From: Candidatus Thiodictyon intracellulare
GTDB lineage: Bacteria > Pseudomonadota > Gammaproteobacteria > Chromatiales > Chromatiaceae
Direction of reading: 5' to 3'
Length of the DNA stretch: 5,236 nucleotides
Assembly: GCA_016292295.1 (NCBI GenBank)
Contig: JADNEJ010000390.1
Coordinates: 1 to 5,236, forward strand
How positions within the stretch are numbered: the stretch's first letter is position 1; the number at the start of each line of letters is the position of its first letter. Shown piece by piece: positions 1 to 5,236 of this stretch. Position numbers and translations under genes: made by a program. The notes below the pieces were generated by a model, which was not told the origin of the DNA, ran no database searches, and worked only from the letters and a program-made list of their open reading frames with translations.

Positions 1-180
1 GACTGCAAAAATGGCCAAAGTCGAGGTAAAATCAGCCTCCGATTTCGCAATGATCGGTCGTCGCACCATGTCACCTGCGGAGTGAGTATCAGGAATGCGC
101 TATTTTAACTCTATTTCTCTGAAATTCCAACAGATAAACGATTCTTCTGATGCTCATTCAGATAACTGACTCAGGTTCCA
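1..180. other. Low-GC left flank, no confident gene
   Basis: By direct count this stretch has 79 G or C in 180 bases (about 44%), much lower than the genes to its right. Two short open stretches touch the window edge. One is a plus-strand frame closing at the TGA at 83-85, whose last residues would be ...IGRRTMSPAE. The other is a minus-strand frame starting at the ATG at 69-67 and running off the window, beginning MVRRPIIAKSEADF. They overlap and cannot both be real. I recognise neither and would not annotate either as a gene without the upstream sequence. The composition suggests a junction with foreign or non-coding DNA. Confidence 0.4.
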
Positions 181-355
181 GCCATGCCCAGGCCACCGCC
201 GCCAAGACAGCTTCCTCCATCAGGCACCGCTACTGGCTCTGCCCATCCACCGCAGCGTACTCGAGAAGGTGCGCACCTGGTACCGGAGCCTGGTCAAGAT
301 GTTCCTGAAGGCGCTAAGCCGGAATCCCTGCGTCGGTCGACGGCCGACCAGATGA
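170..355 (+). pseudogene. Possible coding remnant, unknown function
   Basis: The plus-strand frame between the TGA at 167-169 and the TGA at 353-355 is open but has no plausible start codon. Between about 239 and 331 it reads LPIHRSVLEKVRTWYRSLVK and continues KMFLKALSRNP. In the codons from about 257 to 316 the third position is almost always G or C, which is typical of real genes in a GC-rich genome, and the residues form an amphipathic, basic-aromatic pattern. The overlapping ATG-started frame at 184-423 gives a proline-rich, random-looking protein and is probably spurious. I read this as a fragment of a decayed gene, but I cannot name the family. The signal is short and could be chance. 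Confidence 0.25.
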
Positions 356-408
356 TTCGCTCTAGCGCCAAGAGGCGCCAAGCCAATAGCAACTCGCAGC
401 CGGATGTT

Positions 409-938
409 TCATCGACTACTTGACGCCATGCAACTGTCGGCGACGACCGGGCCCGCCCGACAGATGCCCGCCCGCCCCTCAATGCCGCCGCCCGGACCGA
501 TCAAACTGATAGTTCTTGTCCAGAGATCACTGCCTTCTTGGACCGAGAAGCGGGCGAAGAGGACCTGGTCCTCGGGGCGGAGCGACGCAAGGGTGCTGAG
601 GCCCCCATGTCCAGGTCGCGGAAATAGAAGGTCACGCCCAGCCGCTCCGCGAGCGTGCAGGCGCCGTGGGCGAATCCGTAGTCTTTGAGCCAGAAGGCGG
701 AGATCATCCGCCCCTCGCCCGTCCAGCCGGGCATGATCTATTGCTGCATGGCCTCGAGCACGGCGCGAAACCGCGTCTTGATCGCCGCATCCTTGAGTGG
801 CCGGCCGCGGTCCCGAAAGGCCGGAGCGAGCGCCAGTACGTCGTAAAAATAGCCCATCGGCTGGTCGAAGTCGGTGGCCTGCACGAGCATGGACTTCAGG
901 TGATCGATCTTCCTGGCGAGGTCGGTTGGCTTTGTCAT
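409..938 (-). pseudogene. Broken gene for an unknown soluble protein
   Basis: The reading starts at the ATG at 938-936 and runs 66 codons (MTKPTDLARKIDHLKSM..., ending ...RAVLEAMQQ) to a TAG at 740-738. The same frame then continues directly with plausible protein sequence (MPGWTGEGRMISAFWLKDYG... to ...TFYFRDLDMG). At the run of five Gs (minus strand; C5 at 602-606 on the plus strand) the sensible reading moves to another frame: GLSTLASLRPEDQVLFARFS..., ending near SLIGPGGG or at the stop at 411-409. One added G would restore the frame, and a CAG-to-TAG change would explain the stop. The restored product would be about 150-175 residues, mixed alpha/beta looking, with no signal peptide or membrane segment. 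I do not recognise the family. It lies about 100 bases downstream of amrS on the same strand, with no clear ribosome binding site. Two independent lesions favour a decaying gene. Sequencing errors are the main alternative. Confidence 0.6.
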
Positions 939-1037
939 GCGTCTGTACCCGATTCATGGATATGGGCAGAATCCTATCGCGTCGGCGAGTGCCTCTGCGG
1001 CCTACGCCCACCGCGATCAGTCCGGCGCCGGTTGGGC

Positions 1038-2105
1038 TCATCCGAACCCCACCGGCAGGCGCCGGGCGCCCCAGGTGCCTGGCCTTGCCTCGAAGACTCC
1101 GGCACAGGGGGTGTCGCAGGCGGCGCAGTGCCCGGTCGCGTCGAGCCCCCAGTGGCCGAGTTGGTACCAGTCCCGCTCGATCAGCAGGGCCCCGCACCCG
1201 TGACACCAGGTGCTGCCGCCCGCCGCGTAATGGCAGTTGCCGGTGTAGGCGTGGCGTACGCCGTTGCGCCGCGCGATCTCGCGCGCCCACTGCAAGGTCG
1301 CGGGTGGGGTGGGCGGAGCGTCGCGCAGCTTCCAGTCCGAGTGGAAGGCGGTGAAGTGCAGGGGGACATCGACCCCCAGATTGCCCACCACCCAGGCCGT
1401 CATGGCGTCGATCTCGGCCTCACTGTCGTTGTAGCCGGGGATCAGCAGGGTGGTGAGCTCGAACCAGACCTCGGTCTCGTGGCGTAGGTAGCGCAGCGTC
1501 TCCAGCACCGGTGCTAGGTGACCGCCGCAGACCTGGTGGTAGAACTCCTCCGTGAAGCCCTTCAAGTCCACATTGGCCGCGTCCATGGGCGCGAAGAAGG
1601 CCTCCCGCGCCCCCGGGCTCACATAGCCCGCGGTCACGGCCACGTTGCGGATGCCCAGTTCCCGGCAGGCAAGCGCCGTGTCCACCGCGTATTCAAGGAA
1701 GGTCACCGGGTCATTGTAGGTATAGGCTACCGAGCGACAGCCAAGTTGCGCCGCGCGCCCTGCGATGGCCGCGGGCCCGGCCGTGGCGGCCAGAGTGTCC
1801 TGGTCACGGGACTTGCTCATGTCCCAGTTCTGACAGAAGCGGCAGGCGAGGTTGCAGCCGGCGGTACCGAAGGACAGGACCGAGGTGCCGGGCAGGAAGT
1901 GGTTGAGGGGCTTCTTTTCAATGGGGTCGACGCAGAAGCCGCTGGAGCGGCCATAGCCCTCCAGGACTAAGGCCCTGTCGCGGCAGCCGCGGACAAAGCA
2001 AAAGCCCTGTTGGCCCTCGCGCAACCGGCAGGCGCGCGGGCAGACATCGCACTGCACCCGGCCGTCCGGGAGCAGGTGCCAGAACTGGGTAGGGTGGTTT
2101 GTCAT
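1038..2105 (-). CDS. amrS: AmmeMemoRadiSam system radical SAM enzyme
   Basis: This 355-residue cytoplasmic protein belongs to the radical SAM superfamily, in the branch close to pyruvate formate-lyase activating enzymes. It should bind a 4Fe-4S cluster and cleave S-adenosylmethionine to a 5'-deoxyadenosyl radical. Its substrate is unknown. The cluster motif CxxxCxxC is C84, C88 and C91 (GCNLACRFCQNW). Family landmarks follow: YTYNDP at 128-133, AGYVSPGA near 159-166 and VDLKGFTEEFY at 179-189. The N-terminus has further cysteines (C19, C22, C26, C36, C41). The C-terminus has two CxxC pairs (C301/C304 and C327/C330) resembling a zinc ribbon. The length is normal for the family. The ATG at 2105 has only a weak GAG-type ribosome site upstream. 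The gene is divergent from amrB and amrA, its usual partners. The family assignment is firm; the reaction is not known. Confidence 0.95.
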   Translation of the reverse strand: MTNHPTQFWHLLPDGRVQCDVCPRACRLREGQQGFCFVRGCRDRALVLEGYGRSSGFCVDPIEKKPLNHFLPGTSVLSFGTAGCNLACRFCQNWDMSKSRDQDTLAATAGPAAIAGRAAQLGCRSVAYTYNDPVTFLEYAVDTALACRELGIRNVAVTAGYVSPGAREAFFAPMDAANVDLKGFTEEFYHQVCGGHLAPVLETLRYLRHETEVWFELTTLLIPGYNDSEAEIDAMTAWVVGNLGVDVPLHFTAFHSDWKLRDAPPTPPATLQWAREIARRNGVRHAYTGNCHYAAGGSTWCHGCGALLIERDWYQLGHWGLDATGHCAACDTPCAGVFEARPGTWGARRLPVGFG

Positions 2106-2172
2106 GGTGATCTACTCGTGGCGTCCCAGGCCCTTGGCCCGTGGCCGCGGTCGACGATGCGGACAGGGTTCT

Positions 2173-2195
2173 GGACGGGGAGAAAATCCCCGTCC
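2173..2195. repeat. Perfect 9-bp inverted repeat (hairpin or operator)
   Basis: The arms GGACGGGGA (2173-2181) and TCCCCGTCC (2187-2195) are perfectly complementary around a five-base GAAAA spacer. Neither strand has a T-run after the stem, so this is not a standard intrinsic terminator. Being symmetrical and between divergent genes, it could be a binding site for a dimeric regulator or a stem in the amrS leader RNA. The sequence does not tell these apart. Confidence 0.6.
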
Positions 2196-2323
2196 CACAG
2201 GGTAAGGATAGGCCAAGTGACGCGGCCCGATGCACTGCTTTGGTGGGCACCCCTCAACCGGCCTGGAGGTCCCGCGCGGCCGATCGACAGCCTTCGGCGC
2301 GCCGGTCGGAGGCGAAGCCTCGC

Positions 2324-2329
2324 TATACT
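2324..2329 (+). promoter_or_regulatory. Candidate -10 element for the amrB-amrA-corB operon
   Basis: TATACT differs from the sigma-70 consensus TATAAT at one position and lies 48 bases before the amrB start codon, giving a short leader that starts near 2336. No recognisable -35 box exists at 16-18 bases upstream. That space is partly filled by the small inverted repeat GAGGC-GAA-GCCTC (2309-2321), so activator dependence or repression there is possible. The call rests on one hexamer. Confidence 0.4.
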
Positions 2330-2340
2330 AACGGTAGAAC

Positions 2341-2356
2341 GCCCGTCTTGTCGGGC
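2341..2356 (+). promoter_or_regulatory. Short leader hairpin before amrB
   Basis: GCCCG (2341-2345) pairs with CGGGC (2352-2356) around a six-base loop in the predicted amrB leader, ending 7 bases before the ribosome binding site. There is no T-run, so it is not a terminator. It may affect mRNA stability or translation, or be incidental. Confidence 0.3.
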
Positions 2357-2363
2357 ACCACAC

Positions 2364-2368
2364 GAGGG
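2364..2368 (+). promoter_or_regulatory. Ribosome binding site of amrB
   Basis: GAGGG lies 8 bases before the ATG at 2377, an ideal Shine-Dalgarno spacing. It supports that start codon, and it is the clearest ribosome site in the window. Confidence 0.75.
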
Positions 2369-2376
2369 ACACTCCC

Positions 2377-3168
2377 ATGTCGATCGATCGTCAACCGGCC
2401 GTTGCCGGGGCCTTCTATCCGGCCAATCCAGCCGTCTTGGGGCGCCAGGTCGATGACCTCTTGACCGGCGTCGCGGACAGCGGCGCCCAAACGCACCCCA
2501 AGGCCCTGATTGCGCCTCACGCGGGCTATCAATACTCGGGGCCGATCGCGGCCAGTGCCTATGCCCAGCTTGCCCCCATCGCCGCGCGCATCCGCCGGGT
2601 GGTACTGCTGGGTCCGGCCCACCGGCTGCCCTTTCGCGGCATCGCCTATCCGGGTGCGGACCGCCTCCTGACCCCGCTCAGTGCGGTAAACCTGGACCTG
2701 GAGGCCCTGGCGGGGCTTGCCGACCTGCCGCAGGTCGAGCGTCTGGACGCCGCCTTCGACGGTGAGCACTGCCTAGAGGTCCAGTTGCCCTTCCTCCAGC
2801 GCCTGCTCGGCGACTTTCGCGTGGTGCCCCTGATCGTCGGCGCCGTTGCGCCCGAGGCGGTGGCGCAGGTGCTCGACCGGCTCTGGGGCGGGGACGAGAC
2901 CCTGATCGTCATCAGCTCTGATCTGAGTCACTATCAGGATTATGCCACCGCGACCCGGCTCGACCGGGCGACCACCCGAGCGATCGAGCACCTGGAACCC
3001 GCGGCCCTCGACCATCACGCGGCCTGCGGGGCCATGCCGCTCGCCGGGCTGCTGGTGGCCGCGCGCCGTCGCGGGATGCAGGTGCGCACCCTGGACCTTC
3101 GTAACTCTGGTGACACCGCCGGTCCCCGCGACCAAGTGGTGGGGTATGGTGCCTATGCCGTTTTCTGA
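2377..3168 (+). CDS. amrB: AmmeMemoRadiSam system protein B, MEMO-like
   Basis: This 263-residue cytoplasmic protein has the MEMO fold, which is related to the LigB-type non-heme iron dioxygenases; a ring-cleaving activity is not established. Family landmarks in order: PAVAGAFYPANP at 7-18, APHAGYQYSG at 46-55 with H48, LLGPAHR at 77-83 with H82, DGEHCLEVQLPF at 128-139 with H131, SSDLSHY at 180-186 with D182 and H185, ACG at 216-218 and RNSGD at 242-246. H48 and H82 correspond to metal-ligand histidines of human MEMO1. The position just before RNSGD, where human MEMO1 has a ligand cysteine, is Leu241. The length is normal, and the start is supported by a GAGGG ribosome site. The gene leads the plus-strand operon, and its last codons overlap the start of amrA. 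MEMO1 in animals has been linked to copper and iron handling and to signalling; the bacterial role is unresolved. Confidence 0.95.
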   Translation: MSIDRQPAVAGAFYPANPAVLGRQVDDLLTGVADSGAQTHPKALIAPHAGYQYSGPIAASAYAQLAPIAARIRRVVLLGPAHRLPFRGIAYPGADRLLTPLSAVNLDLEALAGLADLPQVERLDAAFDGEHCLEVQLPFLQRLLGDFRVVPLIVGAVAPEAVAQVLDRLWGGDETLIVISSDLSHYQDYATATRLDRATTRAIEHLEPAALDHHAACGAMPLAGLLVAARRRGMQVRTLDLRNSGDTAGPRDQVVGYGAYAVF

Positions 3169-3733
3169 ACCCGCGATGCTGGACCCCGAGGCACGCCAGC
3201 TCCTGCTGGAGGTCGCCTGGGACTCGATCCGTCATGGCCTGGCACGGGGCTTGCTTCTGACCCTGGACCCGGCGGGCTTTCCGGAGCCCTTGCGTGCCCA
3301 CCGGGCGGCCTTTGTCACCCTGAAACATTTTCACTCGCTGCGCGGCTGCATCGGCCACGTGGAGCCTTGTGCGCCGCTGGTCCTGGACGTGGCGGGGAAT
3401 GCTTTCGCTGCCGCCTTCCGCGATCCACGGTTTCCGCGGCTGGAGCCCTGGGAGTTGGACGCCCTAACCCTGGATATCTCGGTCCTGTCCATCCCCGAGC
3501 CCATCAGCTTTCGCGACGAGCAGAACCTGCTGCGCCAACTGCGCCCCGGTGTCGACGGCCTGATCCTCGCCGACGGTGCGGCGCGCGGGACCTTTCTGCC
3601 GTCGGTCTGGGAATCGCTGCCCAGGCCCAAGGAGCTCCTCACCCATCTCAAGGCCAAGGCCGGACTCCCGGGCGGCTATTGGAGCTCGACCTTGCGGGTC
3701 TCGCGCTATCACACCGAATCCTTCGGCAGCTGA
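3155..3733 (+). CDS. amrA: AmmeMemoRadiSam system protein A, AMMECR1 domain
   Basis: With the start at 3155 this is a 192-residue cytoplasmic protein consisting essentially of one AMMECR1 domain. The family signature LRGCIG is at residues 62-67, preceded by AAFVTLK (51-57). Further landmarks are the AFRDPRFP segment, LTLDISVLSIPEPI, GLILADGAARGTFLPSVWE and the C-terminal lysine-rich helix before GYWSS. The reaction is unknown; the invariant cysteine and arginine of the signature suggest an active or binding site. Three in-frame ATGs (3146, 3155, 3176) are possible. The first two overlap the end of amrB by 23 or 14 bases, the third lies just after it, and none has a strong ribosome site. Translational coupling to amrB is therefore likely. 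The frame is open far upstream, but that part is the shadow of amrB. The family is firm; the exact start is not. Confidence 0.92.
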   Translation: MPFSEPAMLDPEARQLLLEVAWDSIRHGLARGLLLTLDPAGFPEPLRAHRAAFVTLKHFHSLRGCIGHVEPCAPLVLDVAGNAFAAAFRDPRFPRLEPWELDALTLDISVLSIPEPISFRDEQNLLRQLRPGVDGLILADGAARGTFLPSVWESLPRPKELLTHLKAKAGLPGGYWSSTLRVSRYHTESFGS

Positions 3734-3743
3734 CCGGCTGACC

Positions 3744-5033
3744 GTGAACGAGATCCCGTTAACCGGACTCTTGGTCGCCCTGGTGGCCTTGATCCTGCTC
3801 GCCGCCTTCTTCTCGGGTACCGAGACGGCGCTCTTCACCCTGAACCGCTACCGGCTGCGTCACCGTGCCGAACAGGGCAACCGGGGTGCCCGCCTGGCCC
3901 GTATTTTGCTTGAGCGCCCGGACCGCCTGATCGGCCTGATCCTGCTGGGCAACACCTTCGCTAACATCATGGCCTCCTCGGTCGCCACCGTGATTGCCCT
4001 GCACCTGGGCGGCGAGGCGCTCATCGGCCTCACCGCCGGGCTCTTGACCTTCCTGGTACTGATCTTCGGCGAGGTGGCACCCAAAACGCTCGCCACCCTT
4101 AACCCGGAGCGCTTGGCCTATCCGGCCGCCTATATCTACACCCCGCTGCTGAAGGCCCTCTATCCCGTGGTGTGGTTGGTCAACTTCTTCGCCAACGGGC
4201 TGCTGTGGCTGATGGGGGTGCGCTCCGGACCAGGGCCGGGCTCGGCACTGAGCCGGGAGGAACTGCGTACCGTGGTGAGCGAGTCCAGCGCCCTGATCCC
4301 GGAGCAGAGCCGCTCTATGCTGCTCGCCATTCTGGACCTGGAGCGGGCGACGGTGGAGGACATCATGATCCCCCGCAACGAGGTGGAGGGCATCGATATC
4401 CAGGACGACACCGACGAGATCATCGCGGCCATCCGCAACGCCGGCTATACCCGCCTGCCGCTGTTCGACGGCGGCATCGACAACGTGATCGGCGTCTTCC
4501 ACTCCCGCAACGCCCTGCACGCCATGCTCGACCAGGGGCTCGGCAAGGAGCACCTGCGGGCCATCGCTCAGGCACCTTATTTCGTCCCCGAGGGCACCCC
4601 GCTCTACCAACAACTGCTCAATTTTCAGCGGGAGAAGCAGCGCATTGCCCTGGTGGTCGACGAATACGGCGACTTCATGGGCCTGATTACCCTGGTGGAC
4701 CTGTTGGAGGAGATCGTCGGGGAGTTCACCACGGACCCCTCCGACAGCATCAATGAGATCCACCGGGGTGAGGACGGGAGCCTGCTCGTGGATTGCGGCA
4801 TCGGGGTGCGCGACCTCAACCGGGCGCTGCGCTGGGAACTGCCGACGGATGGACCAAAGACCCTCAACGGCTTGGTGTTGGAGTATCTGGAGACCATCCC
4901 CGAACCCGGCACCAGCCTGATGCTGCACGGCCACCCGATGGAGATCATCCAGACCACCGAGAATACGGTGAAGACCGTCAAGCTGCCGCCGCGTCAAGGC
5001 CGCAAGGCCCGTCGGCCGGAGCGGCGCGGATAG
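3744..5033 (+). CDS. corB: CorB/YfjD-like CNNM transporter with CBS pair
   Basis: This 429-residue inner-membrane protein matches E. coli YfjD (CorB) in layout and in many motifs. An N-terminal CNNM (DUF21) domain spans about residues 4-160, with hydrophobic segments near 8-23, 62-86, 92-112 and 134-157. It carries FSGTETALFTLNRYRLRH (23-40), LLGNTFANI (67-75) and FGEVAPKT (108-115). A CBS pair follows (about 208-262 and 280-330, with VVDEYGDFMGLITLVD), then a CorC/HlyC C-terminal domain (about 345-415) and a basic tail. Relatives transport or regulate Mg2+ and Co2+, with nucleotide sensing by the CBS pair; the older name hemolysin is misleading. The GTG start at 3744 is chosen by alignment with the family. 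The frame remains open back to 3576, but that is antisense-like, arginine/proline-rich filler inside amrA. It begins 10 bases after amrA without a clear ribosome site, so it is probably translated from the same message. Confidence 0.92.
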   Translation: MNEIPLTGLLVALVALILLAAFFSGTETALFTLNRYRLRHRAEQGNRGARLARILLERPDRLIGLILLGNTFANIMASSVATVIALHLGGEALIGLTAGLLTFLVLIFGEVAPKTLATLNPERLAYPAAYIYTPLLKALYPVVWLVNFFANGLLWLMGVRSGPGPGSALSREELRTVVSESSALIPEQSRSMLLAILDLERATVEDIMIPRNEVEGIDIQDDTDEIIAAIRNAGYTRLPLFDGGIDNVIGVFHSRNALHAMLDQGLGKEHLRAIAQAPYFVPEGTPLYQQLLNFQREKQRIALVVDEYGDFMGLITLVDLLEEIVGEFTTDPSDSINEIHRGEDGSLLVDCGIGVRDLNRALRWELPTDGPKTLNGLVLEYLETIPEPGTSLMLHGHPMEIIQTTENTVKTVKLPPRQGRKARRPERRG

Positions 5034-5114
5034 CTTGAGAAACAGACGGGACCGCGCGAACCGCGAGCTGGATTGCTAACAGCCTGTCGGACTTAGCGAC
5101 CGATGCCACCGCCT

Positions 5115-5135
5115 GAGGCCCTTGGACGGGCTTTT
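5115..5135 (+). terminator. Weak intrinsic terminator-like hairpin
   Basis: GCCC (5118-5121) pairs with GGGC (5128-5131) around a six-base loop, extended by a few weak pairs (GAG with TTT), and is followed by TTTT at 5132-5135. It would work on plus-strand transcripts leaving corB. It lies inside the inferred insertion-sequence end and would block read-through into the element. The stem is short, so efficiency is doubtful. Confidence 0.3.
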
Positions 5136-5160
5136 GTCGCAAAAAATGGGCGGTTTTCGG

Positions 5161-5236
5161 CTAGAAACGCAGTTTTCCGCAGTGTTCCCCTGACTGCAGA
5201 CGTAATACGGCTATCCGTTTCAGGTTCCACGCCAGG
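5161..5236 (-). CDS. Transposase C-terminus (partial)
   Basis: Only the last 24 residues are in the window, ending at the TAG at 5163-5161; the gene runs off the right edge. The reading LAWNLKRIAVLRLQ resembles the final helix of DDE transposases of IS1182/IS5-type elements, which commonly end with an alanine-tyrosine/tryptophan-asparagine-leucine-lysine-arginine motif. None of the catalytic residues are visible, so it is unknown whether the enzyme is intact. The call rests on this short motif together with the repeat-like end next to it. Confidence 0.5.
   Translation of the reverse strand, partial: LAWNLKRIAVLRLQSGEHCGKLRF

Larger units (their letters stand above)
2106..2376. promoter_or_regulatory. 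Divergent amrS / amrB intergenic region
   Basis: This 271-base region separates two divergently transcribed halves of the same system and must hold promoters for both, so shared control is possible. It contains a strong inverted repeat at 2173-2195, a smaller one (GAGGC-GAA-GCCTC) at 2309-2321, a good -10 element for amrB at 2324-2329 and a leader hairpin at 2341-2356. On the minus strand a TATCCT hexamer (2210-2205) could be the amrS -10 element, which would place the large hairpin at the start of the amrS leader. No convincing -35 box was found for either direction. No small gene with good coding character is visible. Confidence 0.6.
5077..5236 (-). mobile_element. Terminal part of an insertion sequence (partial)
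   Basis: The minus strand carries the end of a transposase gene (stop at 5163-5161), followed by about 80 non-coding bases. These finish in a sequence reading, on the plus strand, TAACAGCCTGTCGGACTTAG from 5077, which has the look of an insertion-sequence terminal repeat. The outer boundary is estimated: the other end lies outside the window, so the inverted repeat and target duplication cannot be confirmed. The element begins about 44 bases after the corB stop codon, so whatever followed that gene originally may have been displaced. The family is uncertain; the transposase tail suggests an IS1182/IS5-like DDE element. Confidence 0.5.

Noticed and set aside
171..180. Ten-base direct repeat TCAGGTTCCA shared with 5220-5229, and similar GCAAAAATGG strings near both window ends
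   Set aside because: Matches of this length are expected several times in 5 kb. One copy lies in the transposase coding tail while the left copy gives no matching protein, so flanking repeats of one element are not supported.
1022..1031. Perfect palindrome CCGGCGCCGG just after the amrS stop
   Set aside because: It is self-complementary without a loop or T-run, and such GC palindromes are expected by chance in this composition. It is not a terminator.
666..1487. Plus-strand open frame of 273 residues
   Set aside because: It runs antisense to both the broken gene and amrS, and its translation shows no family features.
3576..3743. Upstream extension of the corB-like reading frame to an ATG at 3576
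   Set aside because: It overlaps amrA, is arginine/proline-rich and lacks family similarity. The family alignment places the start at the GTG at 3744.
3759..4997. Long open frame (412 residues) on the minus strand opposite corB
   Set aside because: It is a high-GC antisense shadow with a composition heavy in Gln, Gly, Val and His, no recognisable motif, and full overlap with a strongly supported gene.
5054..5066. CGCG-CGAAC-CGCG mini hairpin after corB
   Set aside because: The stem is only four pairs and is not followed by Ts, which is too weak to call a terminator.

Overview
The window reads as a GC-rich (coding part roughly 65% GC by eye) gammaproteobacterial chromosome segment. The last gene resembles the E. 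coli YfjD/CorB family along its whole length. A purple-sulfur-bacterium-like (Chromatiales) host is my best guess, but it rests on base composition and gene style only.

The core, about 1038-5033, is a complete AmmeMemoRadiSam locus plus a CNNM-type transporter gene. A radical SAM enzyme (amrS) is on the minus strand. A 271-base divergent intergenic region separates it from a plus-strand operon: amrB (MEMO-like), amrA (AMMECR1 domain) and a CorB/YfjD-like membrane protein with CBS domains. amrA overlaps the end of amrB, and the corB-like gene starts 10 bases after amrA, so the three are probably co-transcribed. The AmmeMemoRadiSam trio is a conserved family set whose biochemical job is not settled. 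Its close linkage here to a divalent-cation transporter of the Mg2+/Co2+ type is the most interesting functional hint.

The left flank (1 to about 1000) is decayed or foreign-looking. The first 180 bases are about 44% GC, far below the rest. A short stretch at about 239-331 keeps a coding-like codon pattern but has no intact gene. A minus-strand gene of unknown function (938 down to about 409) is broken by one in-frame TAG and one frameshift in a run of five Gs.

The right flank (about 5077-5236) appears to be the terminal part of an insertion sequence. The minus strand there encodes the last 24 residues of a probable DDE transposase, which continues beyond the window. The AmmeMemoRadiSam/corB island is therefore intact but bordered by genome-rearrangement debris. 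No CRISPR array, tRNA or rRNA was seen.
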